Below, one piece after another: positions 8,949 through 18,276 of a DNA stretch of 64,000 nt. Numbering within the stretch: position 1 is the stretch's first letter; every line of letters begins with the position of its first letter. This DNA comes from Vibrio nereis NBRC 15637 (GTDB lineage Bacteria; Pseudomonadota; Gammaproteobacteria; Enterobacterales; Vibrionaceae): the NCBI RefSeq assembly GCF_001591105.1, contig NZ_BCUD01000001.1:124001-188000 (forward strand), in the 5' to 3' direction. A program made the position numbers and the translations under genes. The notes beneath the pieces are model-generated. The model ran no database searches. It was not told the DNA's origin and saw only the letters and a list, made by a program, of their open reading frames with translations.

Positions 8949-9809
8949 ATGAGCAGTGAAGTAGTACTGAGTGTGAAAAACTTAGAGACTGAATTCTTAA
9001 CAGACAATGGACCAGTTCAAGTCCTCCACGGTGTGAGTTTTGATGTCAAGAAAGGGCGCACACTGGGATTGGTTGGGGAGTCTGGATGCGGTAAGAGCGT
9101 TACCTCAATGTCCATAATGGGTTTATTGCCTAAGCCATATGGCCGGGTGGTTGGCGGTGAAATCTTATACCGTGGTAAAGATTTGGTTTCTCTGCCTGCT
9201 GAAGAAATGTATGCCATGCGTGGTGATCGCATTTCAATCATCTTCCAAGATCCGATGACGGCTTTGAATCCAGTGCATACAGTGGGCAAGCAGATCATGG
9301 AAGTACTTGAACTTCATCGCCCTGAGCTAGCAAAAACAGAGCAAAGACAATATGCCTTGAAGATGCTGGAAAAAGTCAAAATACCTATGCCGGAAAAGCG
9401 CATTGATGAGTATCCACATAATTTATCTGGCGGTATGCGACAGCGCGTTATGATTGCGATGGCCTTAGCGTGTAAGCCAGATATTCTCATCTGTGATGAG
9501 CCTACCACCGCGTTGGATGTGACTGTACAGGCCTCTATTCTGGAGCTTATGCGAGAGCTTCAAGAAGAAACAGGAATGGCAATGATCTTCATTACTCATG
9601 ATCTAGGGGTCGTGGCGGAAATTTGTGATGACGTGGCTGTCATGTACGGAGGAAAAATTGTCGAAAAAGCTGATGTGTTCGATCTATTCGATAATCCACA
9701 GCACCCATATACCAAAAGATTAATGGGGCTTATGCCGAGTTTAGAACATGAACCCAAGCAAATGATCGATATACAGCCGATTGATCCAAGTATGTTCCAG
9801 AGTAATTAG
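8949..9809 (+). CDS. oligopeptide ABC transporter ATP-binding protein (DppD/OppD type)
   Basis: First of two ATPases, 286 residues. Walker A GESGCGKS is at residues 43-50, the Q-loop Gln at 100, the signature LSGGMRQR at 159-166, Walker B ILICDE at 179-184 and the switch His at 217. All are intact. The C-terminus is short: after HPYTKRLMGLMPS it lacks the Cys-containing tail often found in OppD/DppD proteins. In E. coli YejF both ATPase halves are fused in one chain of about 530 residues; here they are separate genes 9 nt apart. AGGAAG precedes the ATG. Confidence 0.9.
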   Translation: MSSEVVLSVKNLETEFLTDNGPVQVLHGVSFDVKKGRTLGLVGESGCGKSVTSMSIMGLLPKPYGRVVGGEILYRGKDLVSLPAEEMYAMRGDRISIIFQDPMTALNPVHTVGKQIMEVLELHRPELAKTEQRQYALKMLEKVKIPMPEKRIDEYPHNLSGGMRQRVMIAMALACKPDILICDEPTTALDVTVQASILELMRELQEETGMAMIFITHDLGVVAEICDDVAVMYGGKIVEKADVFDLFDNPQHPYTKRLMGLMPSLEHEPKQMIDIQPIDPSMFQSN

Positions 9810-9818
9810 GGGTGAGTG

Positions 9819-10625
9819 ATGCAAGAAGTATTAAGGATTGAAGGCTTAAAGCAGCACTTTGTTTCTGGAAAAAGATTGTTTTCCAAAGGTTACACGGTCA
9901 AAGCCGTTGATGGTGTTTCTTTTTCTTTAGAGCAAGGAAAGACCTTGGGTTTAGTGGGTGAGTCTGGTTGTGGGAAAAGTACTTTAGGGAGAACAATACT
10001 AAAGTTATTTGAACCAACAGCAGGCAGTATTTATTTCGAAGGAAAAGATATTACCAAACTGTCTCCGAAGGAGATGCGCCCTTTGCGTAAAGATATGCAA
10101 ATTGTATTTCAGGATCCAATGGAATCCCTTAATCAAAGGCATACCATAGGCATGATCTTAGAGGAGCCTTACATTATCCATAATATGGGAAGTGATAAGG
10201 AGCGAAAACAGTGGGTTTTGGAGTTACTGGATAAGGTGGGCTTACCACGTGAAGCCATTAATCGCTATCCACATGAGTTTTCTGGTGGTCAGAGGCAGCG
10301 TATTGGTATCGCTCGTGCGATAGCTTTAAAGCCAAAACTATTAATTTGTGACGAGTCTGTATCCGCACTAGATGTTTCAGTACAAGCTCAAATAATTAAT
10401 TTATTACTGGCACTACAGAAAGAAATGAATCTTGCCATTATATTTATTTCACATGACTTATCCGTAGTAAGGCAAGTTTCCGATGACGTGGCAGTAATGT
10501 ATTTTGGTAAAGTCGTCGAATATGGCCCTGCGTTAGAAGTATATAACTCGCCAGAGAATGAATATACAAAAAAACTATTATCAGCAATACCTATAACACA
10601 CCCTAGCCAAAGACAACGACGCTAG
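9819..10625 (+). CDS. oligopeptide ABC transporter ATP-binding protein (DppF/OppF type)
   Basis: Second ATPase, 268 residues from the ATG at 9819, which follows AGGGGTGAG; a GTG directly before it (9816) is the less likely start. Walker A GESGCGKS is at residues 47-54, the signature FSGGQRQR at 154-161, and Walker B LLICDES at 174-180. The residue after the catalytic Glu is Ser, whereas family members usually have Pro; this should not abolish ATP hydrolysis. As in the first ATPase, the Cys-bearing C-terminal extension is missing. It closes the five-gene importer unit. A 153-bp gap with palindromes separates it from the beta-barrel gene. Confidence 0.9.
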   Translation: MQEVLRIEGLKQHFVSGKRLFSKGYTVKAVDGVSFSLEQGKTLGLVGESGCGKSTLGRTILKLFEPTAGSIYFEGKDITKLSPKEMRPLRKDMQIVFQDPMESLNQRHTIGMILEEPYIIHNMGSDKERKQWVLELLDKVGLPREAINRYPHEFSGGQRQRIGIARAIALKPKLLICDESVSALDVSVQAQIINLLLALQKEMNLAIIFISHDLSVVRQVSDDVAVMYFGKVVEYGPALEVYNSPENEYTKKLLSAIPITHPSQRQRR

Positions 10626-10677
10626 GTATAAAAATAATAAAGTAAAAATTAGCTTTTTCGCTTGAGAAATATTTATC

Positions 10678-10734
10678 GGAAATAAGGAGAATTATTTCTG
10701 ATGGTTGTTATTTGCCTTTATAAAGCAAATAACA
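10678..10734. promoter_or_regulatory. paired palindromes between importer and beta-barrel gene
   Basis: TCGGAAATAA / TTATTTCTGA form an imperfect inverted repeat around GGAGAA at about 10676-10701. A perfect 10-bp repeat follows, TGTTATTTGC at 10706-10715 and GCAAATAACA at 10725-10734, whose loop holds the self-complementary CTTTATAAAG. No T-run follows, so a classic terminator is unlikely. The second palindrome ends 44 bp before the next ATG and could be an operator or an mRNA-stabilising hairpin between operon halves. Confidence 0.4.
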
Positions 10735-10778
10735 CATGGAACGCTCGTAATGAGTTTAATATTTCATGGAAGTAATCT

Positions 10779-11615
10779 ATGCAACACACAACAAAGTGGG
10801 ACAAAAGAGTAACTGCGCTCGCTGTCTTAGCTTTATTTTCCTCATCTGTTTATTCTGAGGAAAATAAGGTTAATAACGGTGAGCAGCACTCAATATTAGA
10901 TAATATTGGTGGTAGTTTCTCTCTTGCTTACAACACAAATATATATAGCCCTAACGACTACCGCTCCGTAAGAAGTCTCTCATGGAATGGAAGTTTAAAT
11001 TATGGGTTCACAGATAATATTACCGGATATATTTCGTCCGGAGGGTACAGAGCATACGAAAACGAAACAGGAGATTTTGCAACAGATAGCATTATTGGCG
11101 CGAGTTATTCTAACTTATTCACTTTTGGTGAAACAGGAAAGGTTGGATTACGCGGACAATTAACGATACCGACTTCTGAAACATCTCGCGATACGGAGCT
11201 TTATACATCGCTACGAGTAGATGTACCGATTAGTTTTGAAATGCTAGGCGGGAATTACTCAGTTTCTCCTCGTGTTAGAAAAAACTTTTATAAGTTCAAA
11301 ACTATGAACGGTCGTGTGCTTACAGAGTGGGTGTATTCGCTTTCAGTTGGTGCGAATTATCAGTTTGACAAATTGACTCTAGGGGCGTCAGCGCTTGGAG
11401 GAAATGGAATGAGTTATAAGGGGAACCGAAGTAAGCAATTTACTTATGGTGCTTCTGTATTTAGCTCATACCAGCTCGCCGATAACTGGTCAGCTTCTTT
11501 ATCTGCTTCCACAGCAGGCTTCTATACAGATGCTGAGCGCGGCACGTTGGGTGATATCGATTTATTTGATGAGGATAAAGCGACTTATACCGCTCAACTT
11601 AGTTTTTCTTTCTAA
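10779..11615 (+). CDS. outer-membrane beta-barrel protein of unknown function
   Basis: I do not recognise the family. The 278-residue product has a likely signal peptide (about residues 1-28, ending near SSVYSEEN). The rest is a series of short alternating polar/apolar strands rich in Tyr, Ser and Gly (GSLNYGFTDNITGYISSGGY, GASYSNLFTFGETGKVGLRGQ and others). It ends ...YTAQLSFSF with a terminal Phe, the usual C-terminal signal of outer-membrane barrels. About 10-12 strands would fit the length. GGAAG precedes the ATG. It lies 29 nt before the lipoprotein protease gene, so the two are very likely co-transcribed; a role as porin or as export/anchoring partner of the protease is inference. Confidence 0.7.
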   Translation: MQHTTKWDKRVTALAVLALFSSSVYSEENKVNNGEQHSILDNIGGSFSLAYNTNIYSPNDYRSVRSLSWNGSLNYGFTDNITGYISSGGYRAYENETGDFATDSIIGASYSNLFTFGETGKVGLRGQLTIPTSETSRDTELYTSLRVDVPISFEMLGGNYSVSPRVRKNFYKFKTMNGRVLTEWVYSLSVGANYQFDKLTLGASALGGNGMSYKGNRSKQFTYGASVFSSYQLADNWSASLSASTAGFYTDAERGTLGDIDLFDEDKATYTAQLSFSF

Positions 11616-11644
11616 GGATATAAAAATAACAATAGGATGACATT

Positions 11645-14600
11645 ATGCATTTTAAGAAAATAGCATTGGCAACGGCTATATCCAGCATATTGGCTGGCTG
11701 TGGTGCAGATGACCAAGCGTACGACACATTATCTAAACCAGAAAACTCGTTCCGAAAAACGGACGTTAAAACCGATCAAGTTTACCTGTACATGCCTTCA
11801 ATGGCGAATGCGCCAAGGTTTGCTGGCTCAATGGCACCTTTTATGCAGGGGCAAGAAAAGTTAGTTACGCTTTCCTTTGAAGCGGGACAAGACAACTCTG
11901 ATTCCGGCGAGCTAAAAGTTCGCATGGTCAGTCCTGATGTGATCAGCCAAGGTGAAATTGACGAAGGTGAGCTAGGGCGTTGGATTGAAAGCCCAGATGA
12001 TACAAGTCTTGTATTATCCATCCCGGTTGATTATGTCGATTACCAATGTAAAGAGAATGACTATAACGAATGTACTAACAAAGAAGAGAAAGTCGACAAC
12101 AACGAGACTCGTTGGCAAGACCGTCGCTTCTTCGAGCCTAGTTTTGAAGATGTCAAAGTTGCTGAAGCAACTTGGAATGACCTGTTTACATTCGCAAATG
12201 GTTGTTACACCAAAGTAGGTAGCCCTAGGGTTGCTGCGAACCCAAGCATCTCCTGGAAAGGTTACGAAGTAACTAAAGATGGCGTGATTAACTTTGAAGT
12301 TAAACAAGACTACCGCATTACAAATAACTGGCGTTGTATGTTTAACGCTCTTGAGAAGACAGACTATGATATGGATAAGTTGTCGTTTACGGCTTCTCAG
12401 TTCTATTCTCTAGTTCCGCTTGATTTGGTTCGTTCTCCGTCAAATGAGTATGAACCAATTGTTTATGCTAAAGGTGATGAAGATACTTTCGGCTTCTTTG
12501 CCAACGAAGTAGGTCGACCTGATCCTTCCTATGTCGGTGGTAACTTTGACCAGAAGTTTAGCTACTTACACCGTTTTAACCCAAACCTAGAGTTCATCGA
12601 CTACCATTTAGCGAACAACTTTGATCAAAACGATGAAACACGATTCTTCAAGCAAATTACTAAAGACGTAATTGATCGTATTAACCCTCAGTTGGAAAAA
12701 GTGGGTGTACCAAAGATCCGCCTCCATGAGCCATCAGGTAAATTGTCTGGTGACTTGCGCTACAATGTTATCAATCTAATTGATGAGCCACTAGACAATG
12801 GTTTAGCGGGTTACGGTCCTTCGGCAGCAAACCCACTAACGGGCGAAATTGTTCACGCACACGTTAACCAGTATTCAGGTGTTCTTCGTTCTATCTCAGA
12901 CAGACTGTGGGATCGCATCGCTCTTGACTACAATGAAGATCGTGTACAGCTCGTTAAAGATCCAAATGCTGTAGAGACTGAGACTGAGACTGAAGCTAGC
13001 TCGGTATCGTCAAGCTCCAGTCCTGTTCAAACACAGCAGGTGACTGCTGATTCAATCACTTCTGATGTCGGTTCTGTGGTTGAGTTTGATTATGCAAAAA
13101 TGGAGACTGAAACTCTTGCAGACGTAATGTTGGCTGTAAAAGAAGAGCTGGAAGTTGCAGAAGAGGACTTAACTCTTGAAGATATGAGCGCATTGCAAGA
13201 GTTGGAAACCCGTCTGTGGGCTGAAAACAATATGTATCCAGTTTCTTCTCTGCGCGCGGGCGTAAAGCTTAAAACATTACCAACGTCTATTGGTGGGAAA
13301 ACATTCAACTACCAAGACCCATCACTTTGGAATGGCACTGTCGGTGAGGTTGGTAACCTCAAAAAGTGGGATGAATTGACAGAAGCTCAGCAAGAAGAGA
13401 TTAGTTTATTCATTGTAGGCGTATTCTATGCCAAAACTCTTGTTCACGAACTAGGGCATAACTTAGGTTTGCGTCATAACTTTAAAGGTAGTAATGATGA
13501 ACCTAACTACTTTAAACCTGAAGAACTGGAAGATCATGGCCTGAAAATTGTGCCGCGTTATTCATCAATTATGGACTACAACCCATCAATGATGAATGCA
13601 CTGCCAGTATTTGGTCCATATGATTTGGCTGCACTACGTTTTGGCTATAAACGTGAGGTAGAAGCTACAGCGCAGGTCACCACCACTGATAACGAGGTCA
13701 AGAACGAAACGATCTACCTTGACGCAGGTCAATACGATGCAAGCTTGCGTGCAGATGTTTTAGACCCATATAAACAACCTTCTGCGTTATTGAGCGATGG
13801 TACGGTTAAAGCTCTAAAAGCTGAATATCCAGTGACTCCAATGCGTGACTTTGACTTCTGTACTGATGGAAATGTTAGCCTAAACGATAATTGTAACCGT
13901 CACGACGAAGGGCGCAGTGTCGAAGAAATTATGGATTATAAGCTAGAAGCTTATAATGATAACTACTATATCCGCACGATTCGTGGAATGAGTAATGACT
14001 TCGATGAGCAAAGCATCATGGATTATGCAGCTTCACGAGAGCGTCAATTCCAAGACTGGAGAAACTTCCTTCACAATTACGATCGTTACCGTGAGCTCGC
14101 ACTTGGCTTTGAACTTACACACGCTCAAATGCTAGGTTTACCATTTATCTTTACCGATGTATGTCAAGGGAATCCGACGCAATGGCCATACACAGTGTAT
14201 TGTGGCGCACCAAAAGCGGTTGATAAAGCTCGTGACGCGCTGGTGAATATCTTGATTACACCAGACCACACGTGTGAAATCGAAAATGCGGATGGTTCAT
14301 TTACGTATAAGAAACTTGCAGATATCATCTCAAACTACTCTATGCGTAATAATTTCCCTGTGAACTATGTTCCTACATCATGTTTTGATGACACGGTAAT
14401 TGCGTCTCTAGCTGCTGGGGAGAAAGTGATCGGTGAAGTGGGTAAATTCCTCAATAGTGGTAGTGCACCTCGCCCAGCCCCAGTGAACAACTACTCGAAC
14501 TACATTGACTACATTGGTCATTGGCCGGATAAGTTGGCAGCAGCGAGTGTTCTTGTGGATAGAATCGGCACACGTCGTTCTACATCGCGTTCTATCTCGT

Positions 14601-15277
14601 CTCTTATTGAACTCCCAGAAACGACGGGGGTAGATAGTCAAGGGTTCTTTACTGTTTTCCCTAAAGGTGATTTATTGCTAGATACGCTTATCCTCGGTAC
14701 TGGTAATTTATATAAAAACTTCCAAGATGCAGAAGGTAACTACCGCCCAGCGGAGGGTGATTTCACCGCAATTACATGGGATGACATGATTGAAGCAATG
14801 CCTTACTACGATAGCTTCCCTATCAGGCATAAGTTTGCGTTACCACGTTTCGGTAAAACGCCACTAAACAAAGCGATTTTGACTGCAATGACAGTAACTG
14901 CAACTGACCAGACGAGCGACCAGCGTGATGAAGTGTTTGCTCGCAAGATCACAATGCGCAGTGAACCTGTTGGGCCATCAAATTCGTTACGCGAATTCAA
15001 GCGTTCAAATGGTGCAACGTACTATGCAACGCCAGAAAACACTTATGCATGGTATATGCTTGGGTTTAAGGCTGACCTTGAAGCTCTGCGTATGGCTGAA
15101 GCCGCGAATGAAGATTTAACGTCTGTTGAACTTTCAGTTATTAACCTAGCAGACTTCCAAGGTGTTGAAAAACGTAAAGCGTTAGACAAGCAGTACGCTT
15201 ACCAGCTTCAATCTTTGGAAAACCTACCAGTTTATAACCGAATTAATGATTTGAGACATGACCTAAAGGCACACTAA
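11645..15277 (+). CDS. zinc-dependent metzincin-type lipoprotein protease
   Basis: A 1210-residue putative surface or periplasmic protease. The N-terminus has a lipobox (ILAGC, Cys19) followed by Gly, so sorting to the outer membrane is expected. The zinc site HELGHNLGLRH spans residues 601-611, with His601, His605 and His611 as ligands and Glu602 as base. A Met-turn candidate, SIMDY, has Met643. This matches the DUF4953/met-zincin group as I know it. A low-complexity stretch of TET repeats and Ser lies near residues 443-460 and looks like a linker. The C-terminal 500 residues have no motif I can name. It is the last gene of its unit and ends at a strong bidirectional terminator. Confidence 0.85.
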   Translation: MHFKKIALATAISSILAGCGADDQAYDTLSKPENSFRKTDVKTDQVYLYMPSMANAPRFAGSMAPFMQGQEKLVTLSFEAGQDNSDSGELKVRMVSPDVISQGEIDEGELGRWIESPDDTSLVLSIPVDYVDYQCKENDYNECTNKEEKVDNNETRWQDRRFFEPSFEDVKVAEATWNDLFTFANGCYTKVGSPRVAANPSISWKGYEVTKDGVINFEVKQDYRITNNWRCMFNALEKTDYDMDKLSFTASQFYSLVPLDLVRSPSNEYEPIVYAKGDEDTFGFFANEVGRPDPSYVGGNFDQKFSYLHRFNPNLEFIDYHLANNFDQNDETRFFKQITKDVIDRINPQLEKVGVPKIRLHEPSGKLSGDLRYNVINLIDEPLDNGLAGYGPSAANPLTGEIVHAHVNQYSGVLRSISDRLWDRIALDYNEDRVQLVKDPNAVETETETEASSVSSSSSPVQTQQVTADSITSDVGSVVEFDYAKMETETLADVMLAVKEELEVAEEDLTLEDMSALQELETRLWAENNMYPVSSLRAGVKLKTLPTSIGGKTFNYQDPSLWNGTVGEVGNLKKWDELTEAQQEEISLFIVGVFYAKTLVHELGHNLGLRHNFKGSNDEPNYFKPEELEDHGLKIVPRYSSIMDYNPSMMNALPVFGPYDLAALRFGYKREVEATAQVTTTDNEVKNETIYLDAGQYDASLRADVLDPYKQPSALLSDGTVKALKAEYPVTPMRDFDFCTDGNVSLNDNCNRHDEGRSVEEIMDYKLEAYNDNYYIRTIRGMSNDFDEQSIMDYAASRERQFQDWRNFLHNYDRYRELALGFELTHAQMLGLPFIFTDVCQGNPTQWPYTVYCGAPKAVDKARDALVNILITPDHTCEIENADGSFTYKKLADIISNYSMRNNFPVNYVPTSCFDDTVIASLAAGEKVIGEVGKFLNSGSAPRPAPVNNYSNYIDYIGHWPDKLAAASVLVDRIGTRRSTSRSISSLIELPETTGVDSQGFFTVFPKGDLLLDTLILGTGNLYKNFQDAEGNYRPAEGDFTAITWDDMIEAMPYYDSFPIRHKFALPRFGKTPLNKAILTAMTVTATDQTSDQRDEVFARKITMRSEPVGPSNSLREFKRSNGATYYATPENTYAWYMLGFKADLEALRMAEAANEDLTSVELSVINLADFQGVEKRKALDKQYAYQLQSLENLPVYNRINDLRHDLKAH

Positions 15278-15301
15278 GCAAGTTAAGATGTACACCTAAC
15301 T

Positions 15302-15331
15302 AAAAATCCCCCTGTAATAGGGGGATTTTTT
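15302..15331. terminator. bidirectional terminator, protease gene / miaE
   Basis: AAAAATCCCCC and GGGGGATTTTTT pair around a short loop. The A and T runs on both sides serve the converging genes. Confidence 0.9.
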
Positions 15332-15345
15332 ATAGTTAAAGCCAA

Positions 15346-16116
15346 TTAGGCAGGTACACCGCTATGGAACTTAAAGTCGTTATCGGGGGATGAAATCAGC
15401 TCAGCTTCTAATTTGCCAAAGTAATTCACTCGTTCAGAAATATCTTTACCTGCGATTTCTTCGGCAAGAGTCAGGTAGTCTTGGTAGTGACGTGCTTCAG
15501 AGCGGAGTAATGACACATAAAACTTCGCAATGTCTTTGTCCATATGCGGAGCAAGTTTCGCAAAACGCTCACATGAACGCGCTTCGATGTAGGCGCCGAT
15601 AATCAGTTTGTCGATCAACGTTTGTGGCTCATGAGTGGTCATTTCTGACAGTAATCCCTTTGCATAACGACTTGCTGGTACAGGCTCGTAGGCAATGCCA
15701 CGACTCTCCATGATCTCAAGAACCTGATAAAAATGGTGCAGCTCTTCTTTAATAAGCAATACCATCTTATCGATTAAATCTTGACTGTAAGGCGAATTAG
15801 ATTTTGCCATGATTGCTTTGGAGATATTGCTTTTACCCTTCAGCGTCTCTAGGCTGCCTGTTTTGCGGTAGGCAAAATCTTCATACGGCTTAAACCAGTC
15901 TAGAAGGCTGTTAGCGCTACTTTTATCCACCGCGTATTTACGGATCAAATACATAGCCGATTGACCCGCCTTCAGCTCACACAGCAAGTGATCAATGAGG
16001 ACGGTTTTCAGGTTTTCGGGCTTTTTCGCTTCATTTACCCAAGCATCAGGCGTTGAGCATTGTAGGAAGGCGTTGATAGGTTCTAGTAGGGAGTCGTAGG
16101 TTTTCAGGTCAATCAT
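15346..16116 (-). CDS. miaE: tRNA-(ms2io6A37) hydroxylase
   Basis: Hydroxylates the isopentenyl group of ms2i6A37 in tRNA, using a coupled di-iron centre and O2. The 256-residue product has the ferritin-like ligand pattern: EELHH at residues 124-128, EARSCERF at 178-185 and SEARHYQDY at 206-214. MiaE is found in Salmonella and Vibrio but not in E. coli K-12. It is transcribed toward the lipoprotease gene and lies 65 bp after the unknown membrane protein on the same strand. The ATG is the only sensible start. Confidence 0.92.
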   Translation of the reverse strand: MIDLKTYDSLLEPINAFLQCSTPDAWVNEAKKPENLKTVLIDHLLCELKAGQSAMYLIRKYAVDKSSANSLLDWFKPYEDFAYRKTGSLETLKGKSNISKAIMAKSNSPYSQDLIDKMVLLIKEELHHFYQVLEIMESRGIAYEPVPASRYAKGLLSEMTTHEPQTLIDKLIIGAYIEARSCERFAKLAPHMDKDIAKFYVSLLRSEARHYQDYLTLAEEIAGKDISERVNYFGKLEAELISSPDNDFKFHSGVPA

Positions 16117-16181
16117 GCTGTCACTTTGTAAATAGAAAAGGCCGCCGTAGCGACCTTTGAAACGAAACGTTTGAAATTATA

Positions 16182-16946
16182 TTACCACTTTTTCTTTTCA
16201 CCAAAGATAACATCCATATCGTCACGACGTTCTTTTTGGGCGATTTGATGAAGCTCTTCAGCGTTTTTATTCTGGCGTTTTTGCTCTAGTTCATCATGCA
16301 TGGCTTGCAACTTCTCTCGTGCTTGATTGGAGTAGTTATCATTTTTAGTGCTAAGCGCATCAATCCCTTTTTTCAACAGTTGAAGTGCTGTACCCGGCTG
16401 CCCGCGTACAATCGCATCGTTAGAGCGTTTAATGACATTTTCAATATTGATACGAATCTGAATGGTTTCTAAACGTGCATTTTCTGCCACATAAGCTTGA
16501 GTTTCAAAGCGGCCTTTATTGTGTTCGCTACGAATGGTATCTCGCAGTCTTTTCACAAGCTTAAGCATCATGATGGCTTGCTTATCGCTGCTTGGTACTT
16601 TAAATGCAGCATTGTCGTTGCCTTTAAAAGTTTCTTCAAGCTGGGTGATCTGTTGTTTAACGTTATCGACGCGTTGCTCCAAATGTTTATTCTTTGGATC
16701 TAGGTCAAGCATGTTTTGCAAGGCATCTAGGATGCGCGTGTTCAAACATACTAATAAATCTTTACTGTAGGGCAGGTGGTGAGCATGGCCAATGAGTTCT
16801 TCTGTTGCATCAATGATTTGAATGTAGCGTGAAGACTCGTGCTTTTTTGCCGCTTCTACTTTGACCTTGTACTGCAGCATGATGTTATAGCCAAGAACCA
16901 AGACCAGTAAGATGGCAATTAAAGCTATGATTAAACCAATATTCAT
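16182..16946 (-). CDS. membrane-anchored coiled-coil protein of unknown function
   Basis: I do not recognise this 254-residue protein. It begins with one strong transmembrane segment (about residues 3-23). The rest is almost entirely charged and helical, consistent with coiled coils, and the C-terminal third is rich in Lys, Glu, Gln and Arg (HDELEQKRQNKNAEELHQIAQK). It ends DDMDVIFGEKKKW. The segment GQPGTALQLLKKGIDALS resembles a helix-turn-helix repeat unit such as a TPR. A Cys is present in LLVCLNTRIL but no enzyme motif is visible. It probably sits in the inner membrane with its bulk in the cytoplasm. It is divergent from cysB. Confidence 0.75.
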   Translation of the reverse strand: MNIGLIIALIAILLVLVLGYNIMLQYKVKVEAAKKHESSRYIQIIDATEELIGHAHHLPYSKDLLVCLNTRILDALQNMLDLDPKNKHLEQRVDNVKQQITQLEETFKGNDNAAFKVPSSDKQAIMMLKLVKRLRDTIRSEHNKGRFETQAYVAENARLETIQIRINIENVIKRSNDAIVRGQPGTALQLLKKGIDALSTKNDNYSNQAREKLQAMHDELEQKRQNKNAEELHQIAQKERRDDMDVIFGEKKKW

Positions 16947-18221
<1,275 letters not shown>

Positions 18222-18276
18222 CCTCTATCAAACGTCTCGACTTCCCTCTAAAATACGCGCGCAGTTAGGGGGAAGC

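Noticed and set aside
12973..12993. GAGACT hexamer repeat in the lipoprotease gene as a phase-variation switch
   Set aside because: Unit length is a multiple of three, so copy changes keep frame; only three copies.
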